A stretch of 64,000 nucleotides of DNA from Diphasiastrum complanatum (GCA_029204225.1 CM055095.1:44441446-44505445); one strand, 5' to 3'. Numbered from the stretch's first letter, positions 35,550 through 49,240 are shown. Translations and numbers: made by a program. The notes: generated by a model not told the origin, from the letters alone.

Positions 35550-38260
35550 ACAAGGATTGCCACCTAGGATGACATCAAAATCCTCATAGTTTTGTAACTT
35601 TTGCCCAAAACATGCTTTTTCATGTTAAAATTCTCATACTTCACAAAAAAATCAATACAAAAACATGTAATTTGATTTAAAAAATTAATACACCATGCCA
35701 AAGACAATGAAACTTTTCAATAAAATCTAGAAAATCAAATATGTCCATCATGTGAATAAATACATGAATATTACTTATTTTTTATAGTCTAAATTAACTT
35801 TTCAAAAATAACTTGTAGAATACATTTGATGCTAATTATGCAAAATCCAAAAATTTTTGAAAACATTTAAAATACTTTCGAATTATTATTTTACAATTCA
35901 AAATCCATGATTCAAAATTTTTTCACAATTCAAAATGTCTTTTTGGTATAATTTGGAGATTATTAAAAAAAAACCCATGACTTTGGCCCAAAAACAATTA
36001 ATCTAAAAAATACCAAAAAATGTTACACTTGTTTAGGTCAAAGTCCTAAAACAAATGTCATTTTTTTGTCTTCACAAGTAATTTTGGTCAGTCAGTCTAG
36101 AAATGTTCACTAACTCCTCTCAACTTGGTGCTTGATATATTGTCAAGACTCTCCATTTCAGCTGATGAAATTGATGACTCATCTTTTTTGTCAAAATCTA
36201 CAAGTAGACTCTCATCTAAGTCAGCACCCAATGGTAATAAAAAATTTGCATTGCGACTTGGCTCTGTTGTTGCCATGCTGAAGATGATGGATATACAATT
36301 AACCCAAGCCAATGATTCCTCATTGTCAACTCAAAATTAAAAACAACCACATCCACATCTTCAAAAATTATATAATTAACTCTTGGCTAATTCTTTGCTG
36401 AATGATTCTTTTTGCCCTTTGGATCTAATTGTAACATTTCTAAGTCATTCATTTCTTAGAAAACATTCGTCAAAGTGGTCCGTATCCAATGCACATATAT
36501 AATTTTCATCTCGTCATCACTCTGAATGAAGCCAAGCACTTCAGGAATCCAAGTTGGATGATTTTCATTATTTTTTGAGGCCAAAAGTGCAATGTCACTG
36601 AGATTACGAAATCACTTAGCCTTGGTGGCTTTTATAGTTTGACGACTTTTTCTGGAACCCAAATAAATTTCACATTCTTCAATTTCCACAAGAAGGGATA
36701 AAACTTCAATATATTGTCGAATAGTTGATGATTCGATTGTGGTTGTTGGAATTTTTGATCTTAACGGCCAATGAAATTCTTGAAACAAGTTTGTATCCTC
36801 CAAGTTAAGTTAATCTAGTTTTTGCTCTTCAAAAGAATCTGTCCATCAATGTCTATCAAACTTGTCAAAAAATTGGTATGTTGCTTGAATAGGTGATTCC
36901 AAAAACTTCAATGTTACAAATGGATCAATTGAACATTGCTCTCTTTGAGCTGTCTGCTCTTCTAGAATGGGTGTTAGATGATATAGAGATGCAAGCTTAA
37001 CCTAAGTAGAAGGCACAATACGTGCAATCCTCGCCCTCCAAGGCATAACACTTCTTTGTCAACTTGCACCTAGCCCGTATCTTGCACCTCTCCCTACATT
37101 GTGCCCCCGACAACCTTTACTTGGCCACCGAGAATAGCTCATGGGTAAGCATGGGACTTGGCCACTAAGTTAGGCATGCATGTCAACGAGAAACCAAGGA
37201 CCTCACCCATTGCGTTAGGGGCCTCGACATCTCATGAATGACAAATACTTAGACATAATGCACATTTGTGATTCTCATTTTTATTTTCTCTTGCTCTATC
37301 ACTCTCTTGCATGTTCCCTGCAAAATCCCTTGAAAAGATGATATATTTGTACATCTTGCAAAATGACTTCATGAAGAGTAGACTCTATGAGCATGCCTTT
37401 GTCAAAAACTTCTTTGATGAGGCACTAAAGACATTAGTAATTATTATACTTAACTAATTTTATAATTTCTTATAGAAATGCATTCTTTCTATGACCAGCA
37501 TAGTCTATTGAAAATAACTTGTTTGTTTCCTTCAAAGCATAAAGAGTCCATTTTAATTGTGTGTGAGGCCCTTGCACAGGGTGTAAGACCCTATCATGCC
37601 ACAAGGTGAAGAAGCACTTGCACAAAGTGAATACCTCGTTATGCCAAAAGGCCCTAAATCGAGATCTCATATTGTGACCTTGGGTAAGGGCAAAAAGATC
37701 TCCCAGGCTGAAGATATATCCCAAGGGACTCCATTAAGATCCACTCCCAAGAGGAAACATAACTCCCTTTCCATCTCTCAAAAATACCTTGACCATTCCA
37801 AACCAATTAGGCGCAACTATTAGAGCTTGACAAAGAAAGATCATGACCTAAACCACTTCATTAGGATTCCATCACAAGAGTCTACCATGAATTTACTTGG
37901 TGCAGCTATCTCCCTAGAGTCCTCCACAATAGATGTTTCCAAGGTGAGATACCTTATTCATAAAACCAAAAAAGTTACAAAAACTATTTTCGTTATTGAT
38001 ATTGATTAGTATGGCCGACATCCTATTGATGCCTCAACTAGAGATAGAACAATGGAGTTTGAAGAGCCAAATTCTTCTCATGTACATAGCCTAAATATTA
38101 AATTTAAAGACTATACCCATGTCATAGTTACACCACTTTTTGTTCTTGTTGACCTTGAAAGTTTCCCCGGGCAGATTTTGATATTAAACTATCCTAGGCA
38201 AAATTCACAACTTGCAACCTCAAAAAGAGATTTCTCTTGTGTACCCCCACATCCAGTCCT
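35550..38260. other. No recognisable gene
   Basis: Several ORFs of 60-84 codons occur on both strands (for example 37,596-37,823 and 38,052-38,264 plus) without recognisable motifs. The left third is very A/T-rich. Confidence 0.45.
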
Positions 38261-38262
38261 TT

Positions 38263-38414
38263 AGACAGGTGAGTGCTCTACTATATGCAGACCTCATTGT
38301 CAAATAAGCCAAACTATTAGCTTGAGATCACAATATATAGACAGGTGAGTGCTCTACTATATGCAGACCTCATTGTCAAATAAGCCAAACTATTAGCCTG
38401 AGATCACAATATAC
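38263..38414. repeat. Recent 76-bp tandem duplication
   Basis: Two directly adjacent copies (38,263-38,338 and 38,339-38,414) of a unit beginning AGACAGGTGAGTGCTCTACT differ at one internal position (AGCTTGAG versus AGCCTGAG) and one near the end. The low divergence contrasts with the strongly decayed surroundings. Confidence 0.9.
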
Positions 38415-39009
38415 ATTAAGATTATCGGCTCTTCAAATCATAGTTCTTCAGAGAGTGAAGTTCTTTCATAGGAGTACACTCCCTTTTACTGGTTAATTTT
38501 GATCAAAATTGAAACAGATTAGTTTCGAATGAATTGTTGTAACTAAACATCTTTTAGCAACTTATCAGTTGCTTCGTCAGGCAACATAGAAGATTAATCG
38601 AACATCCAGAGTGCAATTGTTTTGTTTTTTTTCCATGTTATTACGGAGTATTGTTTAAAAAAGAACGTGACTCTGATTGCAATCAGACTGTATCTATTTG
38701 CGATTGAATATTCAGGTTTTCAGTAATCTAGGTTGTGGATATTGTGATTGCATGCTCATTTTATTCATGTTCAAATTATCTTTTGCTAGCAGATAAAGTT
38801 ATTTGTAGATTAAATTGTCTCGTATGACTGATAGCCTGTGTCGATTTCTCACTCTAATTTCCACAACGAATATGCTTCCGCAAAGCTAAACTCAAAACCA
38901 AGTTAATTCATGCATGGCTATGGAATCGCTTGTATTGATATAGTGACTTCGAAGCTGCGATCAAGTAGGGCAGACTTCGAATTATTGAAGTGACATCATC
39001 GAATCCCAA

Positions 39010-39534
39010 CATATATGAGTCCTTAGAATCAGATATTCAAGAGAGTGAGTAATTCATGACAGTAGAGAGATTGTTCAGTCTGTCTGTTGTATCGACCAAC
39101 TATTTAATATAAGTAGGATCACAACGCTTAGTGCATATCTATTGTGAACTATTTTTGAGCATAAGATTACTACTCGTGATTTGATCATTGTACTACAACA
39201 AGCTTAAATTACAATTTCTCTATTATCTTTAATAGCATTAGTCATTATTGAATATTCTTTAAATCTTTTCTCTCTTTGTATTTGATACTTTTGTTCCATT
39301 GATTATGTAGAATATTTGTCGAAGTTTACAGGGTTTTCATAGATGCCTAATTATTTGCATTCTTCATGGTTGTCTATGACACCTACCTAGATAATCTACT
39401 AAATTAAATGAATGTTCCAACCAATCGTCTAAATATAAATAACTCATTTTGATCCTTATAGTTTTTATTATTTTTCTTTTGATTGGGGAGACAAGTTCGG
39501 GCTCATTGTCAAACTATGTGACACTAGTCTCCCA
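39010..39534 (+). repeat. 5' LTR of copia A
   Basis: Matches 59,580-60,112 along its length (AGGATCACAACGCTTAG, CAACAAGCTTAA, TCGAAGTTTAC, GAGACAAGTTCGGGCTCA, CTCCCA end). It is followed by a primer-binding site 8 bp later. The left edge is uncertain by some tens of bases. Confidence 0.7.
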
Positions 39535-39540
39535 AAAAGA

Positions 39541-42500
39541 GTGGTATCAAAGCAGGTTCAAATTATCTATCTGACTCATGATTCTTTAGATCATTCTTTA
39601 GTCATGGAAGGTTCAACCTTAAAGATCCGATTGATCAACAAGTACAATAGAGATGATTTTCACATGTGGAAATTTAAAATGGGGATGATATTGATCAAAA
39701 AGAAATTATGGGAATACGTCAATGGTTCAATAGCCAAACTGGCCGAACTTGAATTGCTGACCATTTGGGAAGCAAAAGATGAAAAAGCTTTAGCCCTTGA
39801 ATCTTTGAATCTAAAATATTAACAAATAGCTTATGTAGCTAACTATTCCACTTCCAAAGAAGCATGGGATATTATGACTAGTTTATATGAAACAATAGAT
39901 GTCACAACTCATCTCTTTTTAAGAAAGAAATTTCTATCATTCAAGATGATTGAAAAGACTTTAGTCAGCAATCCTCTGAATGATTTCAAATAGCTGCTTA
40001 ATCAGCTAGCTGTAGTAGGTTTGCCAATATCGGGTGAAGATGCAAACATGTCGCTCCTATCTAGTCTTCCTCCCTCTTACAACAATTTAGTATTACTCTT
40101 GAGTAAAACTCTTGAGCTTGTCCCTCCAAAAGCTGATAACAAGTCTAATGTAGAAATTAGAAGTAAGAAGAGAGTCCTCTTTGAACAACAAGATAGTCAC
40201 CTTGTTTTTTTAATAACCCACAGTCCCAAAGAAAGAAAAATTCAAAGGACAAAAAGACACAAGCTGAGAAAACTGATTTGAACCAACAACAACAACAACA
40301 ACACAAATCTAAGATTAAATTCTTTGCAAATACTTCAAGAAACTCATCATAACATCAAAGATTGCCAAGTTCGCAAACACATCGAAGAAGAATATGCAGC
40401 AACAACAAGATGGAATTTTGGATTATGCCTGAAACTCCCATGAGGGCCTGACATTGCTGATGGTACAAGACCTGCAAAGTAGAGATCCCACCAATGGTAT
40501 CTCGATTCACAAGCCTCTCAAGACATGACTCCATGCAAGAACCTATTCACAAAACTTAATTGAAGTACATGTACTTCAGAGACTTAAGGTCGCACAAGAT
40601 CGAAGGCCAACGGTCTATTCGCCTTCGATTTCCAGATGGCATTTCAAGACTCAATCTCTAGTGTACTTTGTGTACCCAGATTAACAAAGAATCTATTGTC
40701 CATGATCAAGATCACATATGAAGGCTATAGAGTTTTGTTTAATTCTAAATGATGTACCATCTTAGATGAACATTTGAATATAATTCTCTCTACAAAAAGA
40801 GAAAAAAATGAATGTGAGTAATTTCAATGCCCAATTGTGGCATCAACCAGTAGGACACTTGAATATGAGAGCTATCTTGTACATGCATCATAATTGAATG
40901 GTCAAAGACGTGAGTCTTAATATTGCATGCATCGACATTAAAATTGTCTATGAGATTTGCTTACTAGGTAAATAGCTTAGATCAAGATTTTTCAAGGAAA
41001 AGCCACTAGAGCTAAGTTTATTTTAGATTAGATACATAGTGCTATGAGCATAACCTCTTTGGGCTTTGCACTTTATTTCATTACTTTTATCGATGATCAT
41101 TCTAGATTCACCATGAGAACAATGTTAATCAAGAACAAGTCTGAGGCATTCAACTGTTTCAAAGTTGCTGAGACACAGAATGGTCAAAAGATCAAGACCC
41201 TACGCTCCAATTGTCGAGGAGAATGTATGTCAAATGAAATGTCTGACTATATATCTTTGTATAGGATGCATCATTAGTTCACCACAAATTGCACCCCATA
41301 GCAGAATGGAGTAGCTGAAAGGAAGAACCAAACATTACTAGATGCAGCATGAACAATGCTATCTAACCCAAGAAATGGGTTGGAGATAATCTAGCACCCT
41401 ATTATTTATAGAATTATTCAAGCACCAAAGTTGGCAACTTGAAGACTCCCTTCAGAGCCTACTATGGTTACAAGATGAGTCTGAAGCATTGTCGGGTGTT
41501 CAGATGTCTATTCTACGTGAAAATTTCCTTTGACTTGAGAAAGAAACTTGATCTTGTCAACTACAAGAATATCTTTGTTAGATATTTGACTTCACACAAA
41601 GCTTACAAGTTTATGTTCCAACTGCTCCATTTACCATTGATAAGCCTTGACCTCAAATGTTCCAACACCTAGTGAAGATATTCCAGTCGCGTAACAAGGA
41701 GAGTCATCTACTCAGCAACCGACGATTGTTCAAAGATTTGCTTGAATTTGACAAGAGCATGATTGATACATCTCTCATGCATTCATTTGTCATGATGAAT
41801 ATGTCTCGGTTGTAGAGCTTTGTTGAATTCAGATGCAGACAACTAGCTTCCATGAATGTTGACTACAATTCCTTGATAAAGAACAAGACCTAGAGTATTT
41901 TTGGCCCTCTTCCTAATGTGAAGATCATCGATACCAATTGGATCTTCAAGTTGAAGCATAACCCAAATGGATTGTATCAAAATGGAAAGCTCGACTAGCG
42001 GTAAAACACTATGAAAAAATCTACAAGATAGATTACACTGAGACCTTTCATCCAGTGGTAAGACATGAATCTATTCAAACATTATTGGCTATCATAGCTG
42101 ATCTAGACATTCAGCAGATGGATGTTCAGACAACATTCCTAAATGGATACATCCAAGAAGACATCTATAGCTATCAACTAGAAGGTTACGTCCTTCATGG
42201 CCAAGAGCTCAAGGTTTGTAAATTATAGAAGGCCCTCTATGGATTAAAACAAGCTCCAAGGTTTTGGTTCAGTAAAATCAATTGATTCTTGTTGCAACAT
42301 CAATTTACTTACAATTTTGCATATATGAACGTGGTTCTCTTGTACAAAGGGTCTAGGTATATTATAACTGCACTATATGTTGATGATTCATTGATCATCA
42401 AACAAATGCTCTACTATCGAGGAAATTAAAGATGACTGATTGAGGCCTAGCACATTGCCTAATCGACATGGAGATCACAAGAGATAAACACACAGAAGAA

Positions 42501-42791
42501 TCGTGATAATCTAGCATAGGTATCTAGGCAATGTACTCCATAGGTATGGCATGGAAAACTGCAAGACATGCCTATGGATCAAAGACTCAAACTATCGAAG
42601 GACATGTGCTTGAAGATTGAGCAAAAAAAGGAGGAGATGTGCAAATACCTCTATTAGTCCATTATTATCATGTATGCCATGATCTGCACATGACTTGATC
42701 TTGCATACACAATTAGCACATTGTTGCAGTACATGTCAAATCTAGGCCTACCACATTGGAAAGCTTTGCAAAGAGCATTGAGATACATGCA
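39541..42791 (+). pseudogene. Copia A gag-pol, 5' part (to RNase H break)
   Basis: Domains in order. Gag: 39,604-39,820 and on (KYNRDDFHMWKFKMGMIL). Protease: about 40,495 (WYLDSQASQDMTPC; D-S-Q where D-S-G is expected). Gag-pre-integrase: about 40,840 (LWHQPVGHLNMR). Integrase: 41,044-41,672 (YFITFIDDHSRFTM, then GVAERKNQTLLDAA). RT: about 41,890-42,410 (QQMDVQTTFLNG, then ALYGLKQAPRFW and LYVDDSL). RNase H begins before HWKALQRALRYM and is cut at 42,791 by the copia B LTR; it resumes at 58,898. Many stops and shifts make it non-functional. Confidence 0.85.
39542..39556 (+). other. Copia A primer-binding site
   Basis: TGGTATCAAAGCAGG, complementary to the 3' end of initiator-Met-type tRNA as in most plant copia elements (TGGTATCAGAGC class), directly after the 5' LTR. 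Confidence 0.8.
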
Positions 42792-43576
42792 TGTTGGATT
42801 TATCTCCTCTACTCTCCTAATTTTCATGTTAAGTTAGTTCCATTCATCGCTACAACATTACATGCATTGTTGCACAATCATCTATGACTGAAGACAGCAA
42901 GAGAATGGCAGTCCGCCGACTCATTGAAGTAGCCCAACTTGTCGGAATTGGACAACTTATCGGGTAGACCCAACTTGGCCGACTTATCAGAGAAACCTGA
43001 CTTATCTGACATGTCAGAGAAGTCCGACTTATCGAGCCTCCTCATGCTCATCACCTTCTGTACTATGCAACTAACTTGACAATGACAACAATCACAATCT
43101 TCTTCTTGACGGCACTATGGCTCTACACCATCTTTTGTACACTCATTTGCACAAACGAAAAATTGTATATAGAATCTATTCAGTAGTAAACGAGACAAAC
43201 ATTGTAAATGCTTTCATGTATCGATTCTTTCTTCAGAAGGATTGTTAGTAATAAGCTCATAGCTTTTACATATTGTAGTTAGTTTTGTGAACATGCGGGT
43301 TAGCCCGCAATTGTCTTGTATAGACTTGCATCACTGACTTGTATTTCATTACATTTAGTCTGAATAAACTACTATCAAGTTCTACGTTCAGTTTCTTTGT
43401 TAGTATTGCATGCTTTCCACTTTCTATCTGACTTTCTGATTGACTTGTTTGATCGTCTACTCTTCGCTTCTGCAACCACCATGCAATCAAGCTCTAGTTC
43501 ATTCTTGTGTTCGCCTACTGCTAAACGGTAGTGCATGCATCAAGGGAATTCACACTTCCAATTCCATTCCCCAACA
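42792..43576 (+). repeat. 5' LTR of copia B
   Basis: 785 bp from TGTTGGATTTATCTCC to CCCCAACA, abutting a primer-binding site. It is about 85% identical by eye to 58,114-58,897 (784 bp). It interrupts the RNase H of copia A. The 5 bp before it are ATGCA, and those after the partner LTR are TTACA, plausibly one diverged target-site duplication. Confidence 0.85.
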
Positions 43577-43846
43577 TGGTATCAGAGCCTTGTTATCAAA
43601 ACTTATCTGATTATTTAAGCGATTTTACATCAGAGCTATTTCTATACCCTGATAAGCTTCCCACAGAACCTAATCCTACTAGCCGATAGGATAATTGTTT
43701 TTTTGTTTTGTAAGTTTGCATTCGATTTTCATTCTTAAGTCACTGATAATTGCTACTATCACTTAGACTAATCTTCCACATGGATTCCCAAATGAAATCT
43801 AGTCTTATTATGGACAAGCTTGATGGAGCCAATTACCATCTATGAT
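43577..43846 (+). pseudogene. Copia B primer-binding site and gag start
   Basis: TGGTATCAGAGCC at 43,577-43,589 is a canonical initiator-Met primer-binding site. A gag start at 43,781 reads MDSQMKSSLIMDKLDGANYH, the usual copia gag N-terminus (KLDGxNYxxW). It is lost at about 43,846, where unrelated LTR-like DNA begins. The rest of gag, protease and integrase of this element are not in the window; its pol tail reappears at 56,320. Confidence 0.8.
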
Positions 43847-44740
43847 GTTAGCAAATTCCAGAGAATCCCCAGATGCCGAGCCAAGCTGAAGACACAAAGT
43901 ATCTCTCACCCATGACCAAGGAGGTCTCAAAAGGAGGAGAGCAGAAGAAGCTGAGAGCAGAGCATGAGAGCCGAGAAATTACTAGCTAGGATGACAATGA
44001 ATTATCTATGTGAGCCTACATGGTGTATCCCAGAGAAGGAACGACCATGTAGGAGCTAGTAATATTTTTTAGGCATTGTAAATAAGTGTAGACCCCCTTA
44101 AATAATTTAGAGTGAGCCACCTTTTCATGGTGACCTCTAGTGGAAGGGCAATTTCCACATGTAATTTCTAATTGGGTGGAATTGCCACTTGGGCTCCACA
44201 TTGGCAGCCCTCTTGCTTATTTAAGGGCCCCCCTCTCTTGTGATGGAGCTTTGAATGTATTGTCAAGTTCTCTTGAGTGAATAAAGAAGATTTTCCACGA
44301 GTTCTTGATGATTGTAAAGCTCCTTGTTCATGGCATTTCATTTTGTATTTGTGGATTAATTAGATTTCTTGCTTACTCTCTTGCTTTTTAGTTGTGGATG
44401 AGATTTCATTTCTTGTTTGTGGATTAATGTAGGAATCAGCATTCAAGTAAACTGAATAGGTTGGATTTGTGGTGTAGATCTTGCATATTCTCTTACATTC
44501 CAGTTCTTGAGTGTTCTTGGGCATTCCAAGCATCAAGAAATGGGTGTTTCTTGATTCTTGGGCTGCCAGAGTGATGTTAGAAATCCAGGTTTCTTGTTTT
44601 TTGTTTCTTGCTGAGTAGTTTAATCTTGTCATTATTTTGTTCTCTGATTTTAGTAGATAGATTGTAGAATTGCTCCCTGATTCAGAACGTTGATCCATAT
44701 TGAGCTAGGATTGGTTGCATGGCTTGTTTATGCATGTAGC
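43846..44740 (+). mobile_element. LTR-like promoter region inserted in copia B
   Basis: Starts TGTTAGCAAATTCC at the point where copia B gag breaks. It holds CTTATTTAAGGG (TATA-like) near 44,215 and GAGTGAATAAAGAAG (polyadenylation-like) near 44,275, the layout of an LTR. The right edge and a primer-binding site are not clear. It probably belongs to the plus-strand gypsy whose gag begins near 45,181. Confidence 0.5.
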
Positions 44741-45040
44741 TGAGTAACGTACCCATATCTCCCCACTGACAGGCTAGGAATACACATTGTTATCTGAGAA
44801 ACACTTCTGCTTGAAAACCGTTCTAATAAGAAAACCAAACCGTAAAGAACCGTAACCTACAGAAGTAACACAAAGAAGAACGATAAAAAGAAACTGTGTC
44901 CATGTCATTCCAATCCCTACGAGTGTGGTGATCTCTTGCACAACTCCATGTGCATTAAGAGCATCTAAGTTATGGTTTAGATGACTTAGATACCACCCAG
45001 CAGATCATAAATAAATGATCTAAATGTAATTGAGTATCGT

Positions 45041-45041
<1 letters not shown>

Positions 45042-45112
<71 letters not shown>
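45042..45112. repeat. (GA)35 microsatellite
   Basis: 71 bp of uninterrupted AG/GA. Confidence 0.97.
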
Positions 45113-45115
<3 letters not shown>

Positions 45116-45180
45116 ACATTTCACAAAGTCCCGGTTGACAAGTCAAGACCAAACCCTTTTTTGCAGTGTGGAAAACATAG

Positions 45181-46249
45181 ATGGAGTTGCTTAACCAACA
45201 ACACCAACAACAAATGGAATTGCTTAACCAGCAACACCAACAACAGATGGAGAAACTCATGAAAGAGTTTCAAAACACTCTTAAGTCTATCCAGAGTTGG
45301 ATGCCAAGTCAGTTACTCACTGGCCAAATCCACCATAGATGAGGGAACACATGGTGCCCTCATTGTCGAAGTGCACACACTGGCAATGAGTGCCCTTCAT
45401 ACCAACCTGTCCCGGATACTTCATTGATCAAATGTGACATCTGCGACTTTATGGGACATACATCACTTTATTGCTATTATAACCCAAGGAATCAGCCTCA
45501 CAACTAGTCAGGGGGACATTAGTAACCTCCTCGACAACCGTTTGTTTCACAGAACCAACACACGCACTACCAACCACGAAACAACCAAGTCCATATACAA
45601 GAGTTGCCCAGACAACCTAGACATGAACCTCAACCACAGCTGGTGCTCTTAGGACCACCTCCAAGAGGACAACCTGACCTAGGAGCACAAAAACATAGGC
45701 ACCCTCGAGAGTCTGCACAAGCACATCTGGTAGAAAACTCCTACGATCCCTCATATCATCACGATACAACACTTCCATCAACTAGTTCTCAACTATATCC
45801 AGCCAACTCATGCTCATGCAAACAAGATGAGTATTCCACACTACCAGAAAATCCAGCACAACTAGCCATCCAAGATGGTTATGCTATTGCCACAGGCCCA
45901 ATGAGCAACCGCTGTTTTATTTGTGGCGATACTGGCCACTTCATGGTTGACTGTAACTTAAGAACCAATACCATGTGGAGTGCCCAGACTGTGTTTGTAA
46001 ACACAGTTTCAAAGACTGCCCTAAACGACCTAACAAGATCCTTCCGACACGTCATATATCATCCGAACTTGTTAGAGTTCTATATAGAGCACAACGCCAA
46101 CAACAAGAACAACATCAAACTAATGCTAAATCCGCTGACCCACATGGAGGCCACTTGACAACTTTCACATTACCAAAAGACTACCCAGACCCAAAATAGA
46201 ACAAAGGCAATACAATGATTTTCTAGATGAGTTTTTGTGAGAGGAAGAA
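45181..46249 (+). pseudogene. Gypsy-type gag with several zinc knuckles
   Basis: Opens with a duplicated 36-bp coding repeat, MELLNQQHQQQ twice (45,181-45,252). Knuckle-like motifs CPHCRSAHTGNEC (about 45,357) and CDICDFMGHTSLYC (about 45,437) follow. After a shift comes the 184-codon ORF 45,604-46,158 with CFICGDTGHFMVDC (about 45,913), and in another frame CPDCVCKHSFKDC (about 45,982). Stops and frameshifts interrupt it repeatedly. It leads into the first protease of the duplicated unit. No classical capsid motif is legible. Confidence 0.65.
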
Positions 46250-46499
46250 CATACGGAAAGTCTGTTAACAGCTCAAATCCCTGAAAAGGAGCAATCCCTA
46301 CGGGGACTTGAAGTATTTTCTGACCTCTTGCAAGCTCAACTCACCATGCCATTCCATAGCGCAATAAAATCTTTCACTGGACTTCAACGTTATATCCATC
46401 ATAGTTTTCAGCTGCCTACTATTCCTGATGAACAGCGAAAAATAGAAGTGATTCCTGAAATTCCCCTAGATTCCTATGAATCTGCTGAATATAGGTGTT

Positions 46500-48600
46500 G
46501 CTAAGGGGACTAGCATCACCATCCCTTTGTCCTATAAAGACTATCTCGCAGTATCTGCTATACTTGATAGTGGATCAGACGTCAATATAATGGCTTTGTC
46601 ATAGGCAAAGTCATGGGGCTTCCATACCCTTGATCAACCACGATATAAACTTCGCATGGCTGATCAAAGAGTTACATAACCTGCTGGTCATTTATCAAAT
46701 ACTAAAGTTCGAATAGCAGGTGTCAAATTTGTGATCGATTGTGTCATCTTAGATTTACCAGAAGATGCCAATACTTATAAACTCCTTCTTGGTACACCCT
46801 GGCTCCAGATGGCAGGTGTTGTCCAAGATTGGAAGCATAGCAAAATCATGATAAACGAGTCACTGTCGACTCCAGTGGCCATGTCAAGCCCGCTAAAGTA
46901 TATGATGATTGGCCATCAACAACATATGATAAATTAGATAGTGTCCCGATTCAACCCAATGGCCACTGTACAAGATCCACGGACATAATCAATTGGGGTC
47001 AAGCACTAGCCACTTTGGACTGTGCTGATTCCAATCGATGTTATATCGAAACTGCTACAGAAAATGTGGATATTCTCCCATCTTCTACAACATTTAACCC
47101 TCGGATTGTTCAACAGAAGAGAAGTCCTTATCAAACTTCCTATCCTTATCATCAAGGGGCACCCAACGCGGCACCAAGGTATGACGCACCAAATTAACCA
47201 CCACGTACGGCCTTACCTGCTCCACCAGGGCCAGCCAATCAACAAGTGGACCATGTAAATCTGACAGCAATAGAACCAGAGGTGCAAATGCCACCTCAAC
47301 CTGAGCAGCAACAATAATACGGACCAGATGAACCATTTATGGATCCTACCATAAATGAATATGTTCCGGCCTATGCAGCTCAAACTCAGCGTCAAGGCAG
47401 AAGAAATTACGGCTGCTACGGATGCGGCGAAGGACACAGAATAGCAGAATGTCCCTACAAGGGACAATATACAACCTCCTCCCGAGAATGCGGTTGTGGA
47501 CACTGTTACAAGAATTGTCCATTTAACCCTGAAACCAATGCACCTCTTAACCTCATTGCCATACAACAACCAGCAGTTCCAGCATGGATGCCATCGGAAG
47601 GTCGACAATTCCACGCCCATGTGTTAGTTGTTACGCGAGCACAGAAGAGGAAGGAAGTGACTCCCTCACCACCACCATCGGTCACTGATGACCAACCCTC
47701 TACTTCAGCGCCATATCCAAATGTGAGGGAAGAGAGAAGACAGTACCAAAAAATAAGACATTGGGTACAGAAAGCACAAGCGAAGGAAAAAGAGCAAGAA
47801 AGAGACAATCTCACAGAACCTCCAGTCGGCATCGAACGGGAACCACAAGCGGGCTCACCACTGCGCACTGATCAGAATGATTGGTTGCGCCAACATGAAC
47901 CACCTTTTCACATGGTGGAGCCCGAGGAACCATGCACTGAAAGGCTCATACTTTTGTTGTCAAGTCATGTTAGTTTACCACTCAGGGAACTATCGCGGAT
48001 TGCACCACAAGCGAGAAGCCTTCTAGCTGAATGGGCCAAAGCGGATGAGGAGCCAGTAGCGCTTGAGCCCATATATTGTGCGGGCTATGATGAAACAAAT
48101 AATGTCCTCCACATCGGAACAGCATGGGAAAGTGAGGAATACAACATCACTTTGTCAATCAAACACAAGAGATACGAGGATGAGGCGGCAATGGTAGATG
48201 GAGGCAGATCAATCCTGTGTGAAACCAAAAGGTGTAGTTGTCGATATCCCCGTAAAGATAGCAGGCATGCAGTTTGTGATCACTTTTGTAGTCATGGATA
48301 TACCTGAGTCTCCATCTACATACCGTGTTTTACTGGGAAGACCATGGTTGAGGATTGCGCAAGTAGTACACAACTGGGGTACATGGAATCTCACCTTCGA
48401 GAACAGAGGACAGGCTATAAAGGTTGATCCAACCATATGGGCGGTGAAACCTATTGTACCTAGGGCTGATGACGGATCATCCACGACAGATCATACGATT
48501 GATTGCCCAAGGCCAGCCAAGAGAGGTCACTATCATTCAGAGACGGATGTTGGGAGATGGACAGATGCATTAGCAACTAGTGACTGCCAGACATGTCAAT
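46500..48600 (+). pseudogene. Gypsy double-protease polyprotein, unit 1
   Basis: Protease 1 (about 46,545-46,860): AILDSGSDVNIMALS, a stop, then WGFHTLDQPRYKLRM, and LLLGTPWLQMAGVVQ as the flap-to-C-terminal motif. A proline-rich linker leads to the zinc-knuckle pair at about 47,412-47,520 (CYGCGEGHRIAEC, then CGCGHCYKNC). The 322-codon ORF 47,339-48,307 continues through a charged linker to protease 2, whose active site VDGG is followed by a deletion of about 90 bp relative to unit 2. The remaining part (VLLGRPWLRIAQVVHNWG) is in the next frame. Gag lies just upstream. Confidence 0.75.
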
Positions 48601-48723
48601 ATGAATCAGATCCAGCTAGGTTCTCACTTTCGAAGGCGTTGGACTGCTCTTGTATTTCTTCCAACACTTCGAACATGGCATCCTGCCTTCCTTTCGCTTC
48701 TTCAAGCTTTGTATCTTTTCTGC

Positions 48724-49240
48724 TCAGCTCCGCATTAGCTGCTTCAAGTCCTCATTTCTATAGGCAAACTCAGCCTTTGTTTCGTTCAGCTCTGTATCTT
48801 TTTGGGTGAGGTCTGCTTGGACTCTTTCATACTTGGACCCCAACTTCCTGGACACCTTTTCCATGCTGGCAAGATGCTGAATAACTGTCCGAGTATCTGG
48901 CAGTAGTGTTCCAAAAACCTTTTGACATAACTCGGCATCAAGGATTGGTTCCTTGACGTCGCTTTCACTGCCCTGCTGGTCATCAAAAAGCCTTTCTGCT
49001 CCTTGTGATTCTAGATCTTGTGGTATTTCAGCCTGATTATGCTCCTGATCAACAATGTCCTCCGCCTCCTCTTCCGCGTTACTATTTGCTTCTTTGCTAG
49101 ACAGTGGTGTGTACTTGGATGATGGCAAAGTCATCCTCACTGTGCTCCTTTGAGTTGATGGTAATGATGATGATGTGGCTGCTACGATGGTTGCCTTTGA
49201 TGTCTACATCTGGGATTCCACCTCAATTGATGGGGCTAGC
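48724..49240 (-). CDS. Antisense acidic coiled-coil ORF, unit 1 (truncated)
   Basis: A 138-codon open frame (48,724-49,140) with sense-like sequence extending to the duplication edge. The N-terminal part is acidic (SNAEEEAEDIVDQEHNQAEI). The C-terminal part has heptad-like coiled-coil character (LASMEKVSRKLGSKYERVQA, then LTQKDTELNETKAEFAYRNE). It is convergent with the gag-protease ORF on the plus strand. It is a partial copy: in unit 2 the same ORF extends another 630 bp upstream beyond the duplication. Function unknown; it resembles extra ORFs carried by some plant gypsy lineages. Confidence 0.5.

Noticed and set aside
44970-45260. Minus ORF with CCWCCWLSNSI repeats and a Ser-Leu run
   Set aside because: It is antisense to the CAACAACAA-rich gag repeat and to the GA microsatellite.
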